Shown here one piece after another: positions 1 to 12,800 of a DNA stretch of 64,000 nt. A program made the position numbers and the translations under genes. The first letter of the stretch is position 1, and the number at the start of each line of letters is the position of its first letter. Origin of the DNA: Silene conica (lineage: Eukaryota; Streptophyta; Magnoliopsida; Caryophyllales; Caryophyllaceae); assembly GCA_029255685.2 (NCBI GenBank), contig CM055311.2:55263048-55327047 (forward strand), read 5' to 3'. The notes beneath the pieces are model-generated. The model had not been told where the DNA came from. It saw only the letters and a program-made list of their open reading frames with translations, and made no database searches.

Positions 1-46
1 TTCACCCCTCCCCCTCTTAGGTGCTTAATCGTCCTTGACTCTTCAA

Positions 47-60
47 TTGGTATTAAAGCC
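47..60 (+). promoter_or_regulatory. degenerate primer-binding site of copia element
   Basis: The stretch TTGGTATTAAAGC resembles the usual plant copia primer-binding site (TGGTATCAGAGC, complementary to the 3' end of initiator tRNA-Met) with two changes. It lies about 50 bp before the gag start codon, where the site belongs. The 5' LTR would therefore end just left of the window. The changes fit an old, inactive element. Confidence 0.5.
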
Positions 61-108
61 TCATGCTCTTGACTTCGGCTTTACCACCAAAGAGTAAGAT
101 CCATAGTT

Positions 109-2134
109 ATGGACGATTCAAAACACACTAAGTACCATATCTTCAAGGGGGAAAACTATGCTTGGTGGAAACACCGCATGGAACACTCTGTCAAGGGAGT
201 TGACTATGAGTGTTGGATGATCATTAAAAAGGGCCCACTTAAAATTGAGGTGACGGATAAAGAGGGTAACACGACACCTAAAGATGAAGAGAAGTACAAT
301 GAATATGACTATAAGAAAATCGAGAAAAACTCTAGAGCTATGTTCATTCTTCTATATGGCATTATTGGCGAAGAAGAGATAAATTGAATATCTGGTTGTA
401 CTTCGGCAAAAGAAATTTGGGACACCTTAAGCTTAGCTCAAGAGGGAACGTCACAAGTTAAAAAGTACCGTGTTGATCTTCTCCAGCAACAATATGAGAT
501 GTTCAACATGGGAAAAGATAAGTCAATCAATAGTCTTTCCTCTCGTTTCGCGTGCATTATTAATGAACTAAAAACTTTGGGTCGAAACTTTGAATCCGAG
601 GATTTAGTCCGAAAGATCCTTCGTAGCCTAACTGAAAAGTGGCAACCGAAGGTAACGACTATTGAGGAAGCTAAAGACCTTGACGTCCTTTCACTAAATA
701 AACTAATGAGGTCTCTTACGGCCCATGAGCTTTCACTTACAAAACGCTCTCAAGAAAGTTCAAAAGGAAAGGGACTCGCTCTTAATGCTCTCTCAAGTGA
801 TGAGGAGGATGAGGATGTTGAGTTTGCCATGTTTACTAAGAATATGGCCGGCATAATAAACGGTCGTGGGTCTCAAAGGTTCAACAACAATGCTAGCAAA
901 AAACGTTTCACCAAAAGAAGATCGAATTCCACTTTTGGTTGCTTCAAGTGTGGTGACAAAGGTCACCAAATAAAAGAATGTCCAAAGTGGGATGACATCA
1001 AATCCAAGGAAAAACGTGACCTTGCTAAGCGAGATTACAAAAGCAAAGTAATGACTGCAATATGGGGCATGTCCGATTCTGATGTGGATGAAAACCTTAA
1101 GGAAGAATTGGACGCAAAATTGTGCATCTCTTCTAAATCAAAACCCGATACTTCAAAATCTTCAAAAAAAGAAAACTGTCGTATGTCTCATGGCTCATTC
1201 AATTGATTCAAGTCCAGATTCTGAAAGCGAGGTATATAGTCTCAAGAAAAAGGTTCGATCTTTCTCAAAAGACAAAATTTGTCTCCTTTTAGATGACTTA
1301 ATTGATAAGTGTCGTGTCCAAAACAACAAACTTGTTGCTATGCAAGACGAAATTGAAAGCATAGTTGAGCAAAATGTCAACCTGAAAGAAAGTCTAACTG
1401 AGGTAGATCAAACATGTACCATAACCAAGCTTGATAAAGAAGTAAAAATGCTTTGAAAACAAAATCAAAGTCTAATGAGTAAAGCTGAAACAACTCATGC
1501 AACAGACCTTTGCTCTGTTGAATCAGAATCAAGTAAAGAGGTCGAGTCTCTAGTAAAAAGGATATCATCACTTACCAAAGAACGCGATTCCCTCCTAGTT
1601 GAACTTACTTTGTGCAAACTAGACAACAAACAACTAGAGGAAGTCGCGATCATGTTAAGTGATAAAGCTAGTCATGCCAAACAAAAAGTTGACAAAGTTG
1701 AAAAATTAAATCTAGCTCATCTTGAGAAAATAGAGACCTTGACCAAACAATTGCTTGATGCAAAACAGTTTTATCTCAAATGGGAAGGAAGTCAAAACGT
1801 CTTGAAATTTCTATTAAAAAAATCCAAAGAAAATGAGAAAGGTTTGAAAAATGCTGGACTTAGTTTCAAATGCAACAATAGTACACACCGTTGCATCCGA
1901 AACCAAGACCCAAGCCAAACTGATTTCAGAAGACGTAAGTATGCTGGATTGCCTGAATACATCATTTGTAATTACTGTGGTAAAATTGGTTATGAGTTTA
2001 ATGAATGTCCTAAGAGAAAGCTTGACCTAGCAAGAAACACCAAAGTTGCACAAAAAACTTGCGTTAAGAAGGACTCGGTTGCTAGTGTAAAGAAGGGACC
2101 CAAACTTGTTTGGGTTCCTAAGCTAACTGTTTGA
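109..2134 (+). pseudogene. Ty1/copia gag (SIRE-like), broken
   Basis: Capsid/nucleocapsid precursor of a copia retrotransposon, which would package element RNA in cytoplasmic particles. The start is the ATG at 109. The N-terminal part has the plant copia UBN2-type gag composition (FKGENYAWWKHRM near the start). A CCHC zinc knuckle (CFKCGDKGHQIKEC) is encoded near 941-982, followed by a lysine/glutamate-rich coiled coil and a second knuckle-like motif (CNYCGKIGYEFNEC) near 1966-2007. The second motif and the long gag resemble SIRE/Maximus-type elements. The frame is broken by TGA at 385, a frameshift near 1080-1200 and TGA at 1454. Gag family assignment is firm; sublineage is inferred. Confidence 0.85.
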
Positions 2135-2150
2135 TCTTGCGTAGGCATTA

Positions 2151-3843
2151 GTGGAAGGCCGCAGAAATTGGTATTTAGACAGTGGATGCTCTCGTCACAT
2201 GACGGGGGAAGAAAGCCAATTCCACTCGCTAGAAGCTTACAACGGAGGCATGGTGACTTTTGGCGATAACAAACAAGGTGAAATTGTTGGTATTGGAAAA
2301 GTTGGTAAGTCGAAATCACTATGCGTGGACAAAGTGCTGCTTGTCAAAGGACTAAAACACAATCTTCTTAGCATTTCACAATTGTGTGATCGAGGTAACA
2401 TCGTTCAGTTTCATGCTCATGTGTGTAAAATCCTAGATGGAAAGACTAAGGAGTTGATCCTCGAAAGTAAACGTGCCAAGGATGTGTATATGATTGATTT
2501 ATGTTCATTGTACGGTCAAACGCTTTCATGCATGAGTGTCCATAAAAATGATCCGTGACTTTGGCGTAAACGTTTAGGTCATGTAAATGCTAGAACACTA
2601 AACAATCTTAGAAAACTTGACCTAGTCGAAGGTTTACCAATCATGAACTTCAAATTCAACTCTTTATGTGATGATTGTGTCAAAGCAAAACAAGTCAAGA
2701 GCTCCTTCAACTCTAAAAAATGTGTTAGCACATCACGTGTCTTAGAACTTGTTCACATTGACCTTAGCGGACCCATGCGCATCATAGGCAAAGGTGGTAG
2801 TAGTTATATTTGTGTGATTGTTGATGATTATTCTAGATATGTATGGTTGTTATTTCTTGGAACCAAAGACAAAGCATTCAGTGAGTTTTTAATTTAGGTT
2901 AAAATGGTCCAAAACAAATTTTCTCAAAAACTTGGGGCATTAAGGTCGGACCATGACACCGAATTTGAAAATCTCGCTTTTGAGGCTTATTGCAGTGAAA
3001 ATGGTGTTAGCCAAAATTTCTCGGCCACACGAACTCCACAACAAAACGAAGTTGTGGAACGAATGAATCGAACTTCAGAAAATATGGCTTGGACCATGAT
3101 CATTAGCTCCCAAGTTCTAAGAAAATTTTGGGCCGAAGCCATAAACACCTCGTGTTACGTCTACAATAGAGTCATGATTTAAAAAAATCATCAACAAAAC
3201 ACCCTATGAAATACTACGTGGAAGAAAACCCAATATCTCATACTTAAAATGTTTTGGTTGTAAATGCTTTGTTCACAACAATGGGAAGGATAACCTAGGA
3301 AAATTTGATGCCCATAGTGACAAAGCCATTTTTGTGGGATATTCCAATCATAGTAAGGCCTACAAAGTCTTTAACAAGAGGACTATGAAAATGGGAGAAA
3401 GCATCCATTATGTATTTGACGAATCTAGTCTTTTTGTGTCTCATGAACAGGTAAACAATGAAGAAGAGGACGATAAGTTTGAAATTGGAATGGTCTGTCA
3501 TGACATGGACCGTGTGTTAGAAGCTGAGGAACTCGCGCAACAGTCTGAAACACCTTTGCATGGGGAAACATGCCATAATTCTGGGGGAACTGATGCTCCT
3601 TCACCCTCAAATGAAGTCGGCACGTCAAGGGGGATGAAGAAAACCAAGGCTCATCCACTGATCCAACAAACACCGATGCTCAAACCCCTTCACAAAACCA
3701 CCCCCATGCAACATCCTCTGAGAATCTTGCATCAGAACAGAATGAACAAACTCTCGCTCCTAACACCACCATACCAAGGAGATGGAAACACCAAAGCTCT
3801 CTTCCTCTTGAAAACCCAACCGGTGACCTCGACTCAGGGATAA
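2151..3843 (+). pseudogene. copia protease and integrase region, broken
   Basis: Continuation of the copia polyprotein after a frameshift from gag. The protease active site is in WYLDSGCSRHMTG near 2169. A pre-integrase zinc-binding segment (RLGHVNARTL, then CDDCVKAKQ) lies at 2570-2700. The integrase core follows, with IDLSGPM, VDDYSRY, the LRSDHDTEF aspartate and the glutamate after TPQQN near 3050. The C-terminal part (FVGYSNHSKAYKVFN) is near 3330. Decay is clear: TGA at 2556, TAG at 2895 and a frameshift at an A run at 3181-3187. The reading frame then fades into low-identity linker up to about 3843. The order PR-INT-RT is diagnostic of copia. Confidence 0.85.
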
Positions 3844-3989
3844 AAACTAGATCATCTCTCCGAAACTTTTGTGCTTTCAATGTCTACCTCTCACAAATTG
3901 AACCCAACCATATCTCAATTGCCCTCGATGATCCTTGTTGGATCATGGCCACGCAAGAAAAGTTGGACCAATTCAGAAGAAGTGAGGTA

Positions 3990-4799
3990 TAGCATCTTGT
4001 TCCTAGACCGTCAAATCGTACCGTCATTGGTACTAGGTGGATTTTTCGCAATAAGCTAGACGATAACGGAGAAATCGTAAGGAACAAAGCAAGGCTAGTG
4101 GTGCAAGGTTATAATCAACAATAGGGAATTGATTATGACGAAACCTTTGCACCAGTAGCAAGGCTTGAAGCCATACGAATTCTTATTGCCTTTGCAGCCC
4201 ATCACGGAGTAAATTTTTTTCAAATGTATGTAAAATCGGCATTTCTAAATGGTTATCTAAATGAAGAAGTTTTTGGTGAACAACCTCCGGGCTTTGTGGC
4301 TAATGAATCACTGAACCATGTCTTTAAACTTGATAAAGCGCTATACGGTTTAAAACAAGCTCCTAGAGCATGGTATGATAGGTTTTCAAAGTTCCTTTTG
4401 GAAAATGGTTTCATACGTGGTTCGGTTGATAAAACATTATTCATCAAGGAACATTCGGATGTAATGTTGCTTGTGCAAATATATGTCGATGACATCATCT
4501 TTGGTGCAACAAGTGAAACTCTTTATGAATACCTTGCGGATATAATGAAATCTGAGTTTGAAATGAGCATGATGGGAGGGCTAAGATTCTTCCTTGGTCT
4601 CCAAATCAAGCAAAAAGAGGAAGGCACGATGATCCATCAACAAAAGTATCTAAAGGAAATGATAAGTAAGTTCGGGTTGACCAATGCGAAACCCGTCGCT
4701 ATACCCATGGTCTCTAATCTCAAGCTCGACCATGATCCGAACGGTAAGGGCGTTAGTGAAAAGGTGTATCGAGTTATGATTGGTTCGTTAGTTACTTGA
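3990..4799 (+). pseudogene. copia reverse transcriptase, broken
   Basis: Reverse transcriptase of the same copia element. Recognisable blocks are the N-terminal segment before and after 4120 (NKARLVVQGYNQQ, then a TAG, then GIDYDETFAPVAR), MYVKSAFLNGYLNEEV from 4224, LYGLKQAPRAWYDRF near 4345, and the catalytic YVDD at about 4483-4494. FEMSMMGGLRFFLGLQI follows near 4560. The in-frame TAG near 4122 and the stop at 4797 make it non-functional. Order and motifs match plant Ty1/copia pol. Confidence 0.85.
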
Positions 4800-5160
4800 C
4801 CGCAAGTCGACTCGATATTCAATTTAGTGTTTGTGTGTGTGCTCGTTTCCAAGCAAATCCTAAAGAGTCTCATTTTAAAGCCGTAAAAAGGATTTTCAAG
4901 TATTTGATTGGAACACAACATTTATACCTTTGGTATTCTTCTTATTATGAGCTTGATCTTGTAGGGTTTTCCGATGCCGACTATGCGGGATGCATGATGG
5001 ATAGAAAGAGCACGTCCGGGATTGCCACCTTCATGGGTCCATGTTTGCTTACATGGGCTTGTAAAAAGCAAAACACCGTGTCTCTATCAACGACGGAAAG
5101 CGAGTACATTAGTGCCGTACTTTGTTGAACACAAATATTATGGGTTCGTCAACAATTTAA
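4800..5160 (+). pseudogene. copia RNase H, truncated by LINE insertion
   Basis: The copia RNase H domain, with FSDADYAGCMMDRKSTSG near 4970 and STTESEYISA near 5090. After TGA at 5126 the sequence still reads TQILWVRQQFK, as expected of copia. At about 5160 the copia similarity stops and LINE 5' leader begins. The remaining tail and the 3' LTR are not found to the right before the tandem array, so they were lost or lie elsewhere. Confidence 0.8.
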
Positions 5161-5221
5161 GTGTAAGGATGAGAGAGAAAGTTAGTGAGAGGATTCTCTG
5201 AAATTAGGGTTCTAAATTGCA

Positions 5222-6528
5222 ATGGCAAAGAAGAAGACTAATACTCATTATAATTCGACTACGATTAACACAAATAATAATAATTCTTCAACTAATAATG
5301 CTAGTACTAGTAATTCTACTAATCAAAAAAATCCTATTTTTAGTAACAATAAACAGGTTCCAAAAATTTCGTCTGACATTATATCTGAAGGAATTGAGCT
5401 TGCACGAACATAAATTGACCATTTAATGATGGCTAATACTGTATCTGGCTTGGCTGCAGGAATAGTCTTATTTGATGACCCGAATGATTGGCAGGATGTG
5501 AGCAGTAGAAGATCCTCTGGCTTTGATGGAACAAGACTTCCGCCAATTGCTGAAGACGCGGGTGCGAAAGTGGTTCTGAAGTCAACGGAGGAAGAAGTGA
5601 AGGAAGAAATTGAGTTCTGGAAGGTAGCTCTCTATGGATATGTCATGGGGGCCAATCCTCCTTTAGAAGTGCTTGAAGGCTATCTCAAGAGGATCTGGAC
5701 TGCTTATGATATTGAGCAAATTTCGTTTCTCCCAAATGGCTTATTTGTAGTAAGGTTTAATAAGGAGGAACACTTAAAATTGGTTTTGGATAATAGTTTA
5801 TTTCATTTTGATGGTAAACCTATTATTCTGAAACAATGGGATCCTTAAGTTAGAATTGCGAAAGAGTCTATCAAAAAGGTTCGTATCTGGATTAAATTGT
5901 TGGGATTGGATTTGAAATTATGGGGACCAAAATGTTTGGAAAAATTAGCTGGCTTAGTAGGAAAATTTATGAGGATTGATGATACTACTCTAACTAAGAA
6001 GCTTATGGGTTTTGCCCGGATATTAGTTGAGGTTGAACTGGATCAAAATTTCCCTTCTCAGATTATGTTTGAAGATGAGCTGGGCATTGAAGTTACAGTA
6101 ATGGTTGGATATGATTGGCTTCCCATTACGTGTAAGAAATGCCATAGAATTGGTCACTTAACTGAGAACTTTAGACGGAAACCTGTAGGAAGAAATGTGC
6201 AGAAAGGAAAGAAAGTATGGCAACCCAAGCAACATGTTGCTCCTACTTTAGACCCTGTAGAGTTTTCACCCTTACCAGTTAATCCTCCTAGTAGTTCTGG
6301 CATACCTGTTATGGTGACTGCCACTCCCCTGATTACTCCAGCTCCCAATATTCTTGGTACTGCTTATACCCTTTCTAGGGTGATTAATAGGCTTACTAGG
6401 AATGAGACTAGGGGTATGGAAGGAAGAGAAGGATATTTTACTACGAACTTTAGTGCAGTCTTGACAGAAGTATCCAGTAGTGCTGAAATGGTTGATAAAG
6501 GGGGTGGTGGTTTGATATCCCCCCAAAT
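5222..6528 (+). pseudogene. LINE ORF1 (DUF4283 / zinc knuckle), broken
   Basis: RNA-binding ORF1 product of the LINE. The start chosen is the ATG at 5222, preceded by a short leader. After a low-complexity Asn/Thr/Ser-rich N-terminus comes a DUF4283-type domain (LFVVRFNKEEHLKLVLD near 5740; KVRIWIKLLGLDLKLWG near 5880). A CCHC-like knuckle follows (CKKCHRIGHLTENF near 6133), whose last cysteine is replaced by Phe. In-frame TAA codons at 5411 and 5846 disrupt it. The frame continues without a stop into the endonuclease start near 6529. Confidence 0.75.
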
Positions 6529-7095
6529 GATTAATATGGGGATATGGAATGTTAGGGGCTTGAATAGTATTAATAAACAGAAAGATGTTAAGTGGTTCCT
6601 TCATCAACATGATGTGGATCTATTTGGGCTCCTTGAGACTAGGGTTAAATCTAGGTCTCTAAAAAAAGTAACTAGTAATGTCTGAAGTATATTAATAATA
6701 TTAATAAGCACCCAGGAGGGAGAGTTTGGATTATGTGGAAGGATAATAAAGTGGAGGTGAATGTTCTTGATATGGATGCTCAGTATGTCCATGTTCATGT
6801 TAAAATTCTAGCCACAAATCAGGAGGTTTTTGCTACTTTTGTTTATGCTTATAATAAATTGGAAGAGAGGGCCTCTTTGTGGAATGCTTTGAAGAGTAGA
6901 AGTCTAAACAGGCCTTGGATTGTGTTAGGAGATTTTAACAATGTTATGTTTGCTAATGCGAGGATTGGGAAAGGTGTGAAAGATGATGAAATGCAACCTT
7001 TCCAGGATATGGTGAGTAATTGTGATTTGCAAGATATGAAGACTAGTGGAGCGTTTTTCACTTGGAATAATAACCAATCAAGTGATACTCATGTG
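6529..7095 (+). pseudogene. LINE ORF2 endonuclease, 5' part
   Basis: Apurinic-type endonuclease domain that nicks target DNA for target-primed reverse transcription. Visible motifs are WNVRGLN with LETRVK near 6545-6650, HPGGRVWIMWKD near 6710-6745, and WIVLGDFNNVM with GAFFTWNNNQ near 6915-7075. A TGA at 6683 and a frameshift near the A run at 6661-6666 break it. The frame stops abruptly at 7095, at the solo LTR target site, and resumes at 8683. Confidence 0.78.
7091..7095. repeat. target-site duplication ATGTG (left copy)
   Basis: ATGTG at 7091-7095 matches ATGTG at 8678-8682 on the other side of the solo LTR. Joining the flanks through one copy restores the LINE reading frame (…THV then FSRIDRVLV…), which confirms the boundary independently. 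Confidence 0.85.
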
Positions 7096-8677
7096 AGATG
7101 CGTGTCTATTTTATGATGTTTTACATCTATTTTTACACGCATTTTGTCGCTCATTTACTATGTTTTAGCCTTTAATTCCCAACAATTGTCTACTTTCGTA
7201 TTTTTATGCTCTTTTGCAGAATTATGCGGAAAAGAGACGATTTTATACCAAATTTATGCCCTCGGGATTTTGCATGATCAAGGAGCAAGGAAAAGTCAAC
7301 TCAAGTCACGTACTAAGTACCACAAAGTCAAACCAAGACGAAATCAAGGCTGATACACAGGAAAAGAGGTCGACCGACCTCCTACCCTAGTCTACCGACC
7401 AGAAGACCTGTTATTCTAAAGTCAGAAATCCACCCAAGCCCGACAATAGGTCGACCGACCTCATCACGTGGTCGGTCGACCACAGCGCAGTTTCAGAAGA
7501 TTTCCGCAAAGCCCACGCACGCTTTAGGTCAAAGGGGAATCGCTTCTAATTCTCTTATTTAAGCTTAAGTCGTGTTTAGGGTTAAAAATTCAGTTCTTAA
7601 TACAGTTCATAATCAAGTTTATTATTCAGTTTTACAGAGAGTTTTAGTATACAATAGTTATTCCTTATTATTCAAGCATTGTTCTTTAGTTTTATTTTCA
7701 TTGTTCATCAATCCTTCCACGATATTCAATAAAGCTTCTACCTTTTCTGCCCTAAATTCCTTCTGCGGTAATTCTCTTAATTTCAGTTTATGCATTATCG
7801 TTCCATAGAATTATTGCATCCGGTTTAGTGTAGAATCCCAAAGCCATATTGTTTATTTTTTGTTTAGATTAGTGTTCATTATGAATTCTGCTTTTGTCAT
7901 TGTTTTCGTTGTTATTTCCGTATCCATGAGTAGCTAATTACATATGTTAGGATTTAGGGAGTAATATGCGTAGATGGTGCGAAACCCGAGACTACCTGTA
8001 GCAGACTTAGGTCGGCCGACCGGCTTAACTGGTCGGTCGACCTAGGTGTTCAGTCGGTCGACCGGAGTAGCTGGTCGGTCGACCAAACCGCGTATGTTTT
8101 CAGTTCTGTTTTATTTCGTCGACCATAGTAACCTATAATGAGACTGAAAGGAGACTTATAGTATATTAGTAATGACTTACCCAAGGTTCAAAGATACGGG
8201 AAGGGAATTGGTTAACGTTTTAAGACGGCTAGGTTACTTAAGACTGAAAGGTATGTGACCTAGAAATTAAGAATCACCCTTCTTGTTGACACCCAATAAT
8301 TTTGAGACCTAGGAACTAATAGCATAGGCCGAAAGGAGCTATTAGGTACCATAGACCGAAAGGAAATGTTACACCCCTTACGCGACTGCAATACATGTTG
8401 ACTTAGGTTTTACACCATCGTAGCTATTTACTACCCGAACATCCTAGCATCCTTTTATTATAAGTTTCTCTCGCTCTTATTTCTTGTTTTATTTTTATCT
8501 TTTATTCTAGACTTAGTGACAACCAACCTAAAACCCCCAATTTGTTACCCTAAAACATTGACCTTAAACAATAAACACTCCCCACCTCTCTATGGTTCGA
8601 CCCTTGACTTATGCTATCTAGTCTTAAGCCGAGGTTTTATAAATCTTATCTTTGACACCCCTCAACCACGGGTGTCA
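7096..8677 (+). mobile_element. solo LTR of an Athila-like Ty3/gypsy element
   Basis: A 1582-bp solo LTR bounded by ATGTG duplications. Its first bases (AGATGCGTGTCTATTTTATG) align with the LTR start of the Athila-like element at 26682 (TGATACGTGCCTATTTTATG), so the initial T seems mutated. Its last bases form the same hairpin-ending …GGGTGTCA as that element. It holds four paired GGTCGACC-type motifs (7368-7400, 7449-7481, 8010-8042, 8052-8084). Being solo, it arose by LTR-LTR recombination. Confidence 0.85.
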
Positions 8678-8682
8678 ATGTG

Positions 8683-9876
8683 TTTAGCAGAATTGACAGA
8701 GTGTTGGTTAATAGTCAGTGGGATGGAATGTGGCCCAATTAGAATGCTCATTTCTTACCAGAAGGTTACTTTGACCATTGTCCCTGTATCATCACTCAAG
8801 GCTGCCTCTGGATAAGCAGAAGAGGCCTTTTAAGTTCTTTAATATGTGGACAAAAGTTGATGATTTTAACAAGTGTGTGGATTATGTCTGGAATTCCCCT
8901 GTTTATGGTACAACTATGTTTCAATTGGTTAAGAGAATGAAGTTATTGAAACCTTTACTGAAGAGGTTGAATAAGAATCTTTTTAATGATATTGAGAGGA
9001 ATGCAGATGTTGCATATTCACTTCTCATTGACTGCTAGCTTGAGTTGCAGAAAGACTGTACCAACACTTCTCTTATGGATGTAGTGAAACAACTTAGAGA
9101 ATCTTACCAATTGCTTGCTAATTCAAGGGATGAGTTCCTGATGCAAAAGGCAAAGTGTGAGTGGGCAAAGGAGGGGGATGCTAATACTGCAATTTTTCAT
9201 AAAGCTATAAAGCAAAGGCAAGTTTATAATAAAGTGATACAGATTGAAAATTGTCGAGGGAGTATAGTCAAGGATCCCGGGGCTATCTTTGAGGCCTTCA
9301 TTGAGTATTATGAGGAATTGTTGGGTACTAGTAATAACCGTACTGGTTTTTCTCCTATAATTGCTAGGCATGGACAGTTGGTGAGACAAGAAGATTGGGA
9401 GTACTTGTGCAGTATTCCTACAAGGGAAGAAATTAAACAGGTAGTCTATTCTATTCCAGATGACAAAAGTCCTAGACCTGATGGATATACTAGCTGTTTT
9501 TTCAAAGCTAGCTGGAATAGAATTGGGAATGATGTATGCAAAGCAGTGTGTGATTTTTTTCAATCAGGAAAGCTCTTGAAGCAGATAAACTGTACAACTC
9601 TGGTTTTAGTACCAAAAATGGAGCAACCTCAGTCTGTTAAGGATTTTTGCCCTATTGTCTGTTGCAATACAATTTACAAGATAATATCAAAACTTCTTTG
9701 AAACAGACTTAGCATTTTTTTGCCCTATTTAATCAATCTAGCACAGAGTGCTTTTATTCAGGGGCGGAGTATTCTTGGAAATATTCTAATTAGTCAAAAT
9801 TTGGTGAGGTTATACAATAGCAAAGGTGCTTCTCCTAGATGAAAATTGATTTGAGGAAAGCCTATGATTCAATTGA
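8683..9876 (+). pseudogene. LINE ORF2, rest of endonuclease and N-terminal RT
   Basis: Continuation of the LINE ORF2 past the solo LTR. The endonuclease end reads FSRIDRVLVNSQW and FLPEGYFDHCPC. The linker before the reverse transcriptase follows (RPFKFFNMWTKVDDF; KCEWAKEGDANTAIFHKAIKQRQ) and then the first RT blocks (DKSPRPDGYTSCFFKASW; LVPKMEQPQSVKDFCPI; IDLRKAYDSIE). Breaks include TAG near 8729, a frameshift near 8805, TAG at 9036 and TGA at 9699. The catalytic RT core and everything beyond are absent. Confidence 0.78.
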
Positions 9877-12800
9877 GTGCAAATGAACATAATCTTGGAT
9901 ATTATTATTACATCATAATCATAAATTATTACAAATTTGTAGAGTAGATTCCATAAATTTGAGTTAAATACTTATTACTTAAATGTAATAATCCTTGCAT
10001 GTTTTCATAGTACGCGGGTAGTCTTGTAAATTATTAAAAGATCCTGACTTGAAAAACACAATTAGGCCATTTAATCCAATAATACATGTTGTAGAATTTT
10101 ATATTCATTTTAATAAAAGAAGAACTCTCGTAACCTTTCTTTAACTAGGAGGAACACACATGAACAAAATTCCTGAAAAACAAAACTTTTACAATCCAAA
10201 AATGGAAAAACCAAATAAACATTAAAAAAAAAAGCTCGTATAACTTCACTTGAGTTAAGTTTTGAATTCAGTTCAACAAAATTATGTACAAATGATCATA
10301 ATCTTGGATATTATTATTACATCATAATCATAAATTATTACAAATTTGTTGAGTAGATTCCATAAATTTGAGTTAAATACTTATAACTTAAATGTAATAA
10401 TCCTTGCATGTTTTCATAGTACGCGGGTAGTCTTGTAAATTATTCAAAGATCCTGACTTGAAAAACACAATTAGGCCATTTAATCCAATAGTAAATGTTG
10501 TAGAATTTTATATTCATTTTAATTAAAGAAGAACTCTCGTAAACTTTCTTTAACTAGGAGGAACACACATGAACAAAATTCCCGAAAAACAAAACTTTTA
10601 CAATCCAAAAATGGAAAAACCAAATAAACATTAAAAAAAAAAAAGTTCGTATAACTTCACTTGAGTTAAGTTTTATATTCAGTTAAACCAAATTAAGTGC
10701 AAATGAAAATAATCTTGGATATTATTATTACATCATAATCATAAATTATTACAAATTTGTAGAGTAGATTCCATAAATTTGAGTTAAATACTTTTACTTA
10801 AATGTAATAATCCTTGCATGTTTTCATAGTACGCTGGTAGTCTTGTAAATTATTAAAAGATCCTGACGTGAAAAACACAATTAGGCCATTTAATCCAATA
10901 ATAAATGTGGTAGAATTTTATATTCATTTTAATAAAAGAAGAACTCTCGTAACCTTTCTTTAACTAGGAGGAACACACATGAACAAAATTCCTGAAAAAC
11001 AAAACTTTTACAATCCCAAAATGGAAAAACCAAATAAACATTAAAAAAAAAAGCTCGTATAACTTCACTTGAGTTAAGTTTTATATTCAGTTAAACCAAA
11101 TTAAGTGCAAATGAAAATAATCTTGGATATTATTATTACATCATAATCATAAATTATTACAAATTTGTAGAGTAGATTAATTTGAGTTAAATACTATTAC
11201 TTAAATGTAATAATCCTTGCATGTTTTCATAGTACGCTGGTAGTCTTGTAAATTATTAAAAGATCCTGACGTGAAAAACACAATTAGGCCATTTAATCCA
11301 ATAATAAATGTTGTAGAATTTTATATTCATTTTAATAAAAGAAGAACTCTCGTAACCTTTCTTTAACTAGGAGGAACACACATGAACAAAATTCTTGAAA
11401 AACAAAACTTTTACAATCCCAAAATGGAAAAACCAAATAAACATTAAAAAAAAAAGCTCGTATAACTTCACTTGAGTTAAGTTTTATATTCAGTTAAACA
11501 AAATTAAGTGCAAATGAACATAATCTTGGATATTATTATTGCATCATAATCATAATTTATTACAAATTTGTTGTGTAGATTCCATAAATTTGAGTTAAAT
11601 ACTTATAACTTAAATGTAATAATCCTTGCATGTTTTCATATTAGCGGGTAGTCTTGTAAATTATTAAAATATCCTGACGTGAAAAACACAATTAGGCCAT
11701 TTAATCCAATAATATATGTTGTAGAATTTTATATTCATTTTAATAAAAGAAGAACTCTCGTAACCTTTGTTTAACTAGGAGGAACACACATGAACAAAAT
11801 TCCTGAAAAACAAAACTTTTACAATCCAAAAATGGAAAAACCAAATAAACATTAAAAAAAAGCTCGTATAACTTCACTTGAGTTAAGTTTTATATTCAGT
11901 TAACAAAATTAAGTGCAAATGAACATAATCTTGGATATTATTATTGCATCATAATCATAATTTATTACAAATTTGTTGTGTAGATTCCATAAATTTGAGT
12001 TAAATACTTATAACTTAAATGTAATAATCCTTGCATGTTTTCATATTAGCGGGTAGTCTTGTAAATTATTAAAATATCCTGACGTGAAAAACACAATTAG
12101 GCCATTTAATCCAATAATATATGTTGTAGAATTTTATATTCATTTTAATAAAAGAAGAACTCTCGTAACCTTTGTTTAACTAGGAGGAACACACATGAAC
12201 AAAATTCCTGAAAAACAAAACTTTTACAATCCAAAAATGGAAAAACCAAATAAACATTAAAAAAAAGCTCGTATAACTTCACTTGAGTTAAGTTTTATAT
12301 TCAGTTAACAAAATTAAGTGCAAATGAACATAATCTTGGATATTATTATTGCATCATAATCATAATTTATTACAAATTTGTTGTGTAGATTCCATAAATT
12401 TGAGTTAAATACTTATAACTTAAATGTAATAATCCTTGCATGTTTTCATAGTACGCGGGTAGTCTTGTAAATTATTAAAAGATCCTGACGTGAAAAACAC
12501 AATTAGGCCATTTAATCCAATCATAAATGTTGTAGAATTTTATATTCATTTTAATAAAAGAATAACTCTCGTAACCTTTCTTTAACTAGGAGGAACACAC
12601 GTGAACAAAATTCCCGAAAAACAAAACTTTTACAATCCCAAAATGGAAAAACCAAATAAACATTAAAAAAAACCTCGTATAACTTCACTTGAGTTAAGTT
12701 TTATATTCAGTTAAACAAAATTAAGTGCAAATGAACATAATCTTGGATATTATTATTGCATCATAATCAAAATTTATTACAAATTTGTTGTGTAGATTCC

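Larger units (their letters stand above)
5165..9876 (+). mobile_element. non-LTR retrotransposon (plant LINE), interrupted and 3'-truncated
   Basis: A LINE of the plant L1 type with ORF1 (DUF4283 plus knuckle), an endonuclease and the start of a reverse transcriptase. It is inserted in copia RNase H sequence. A solo LTR at 7096-8677 interrupts the endonuclease; removing it with one ATGTG copy restores a continuous reading frame there. The 3' part, including the RT catalytic motif, is missing: coding similarity ends at LRKAYDSIE near 9870, where the tandem array begins. The exact 5' end is uncertain by a few bases. Confidence 0.8.
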
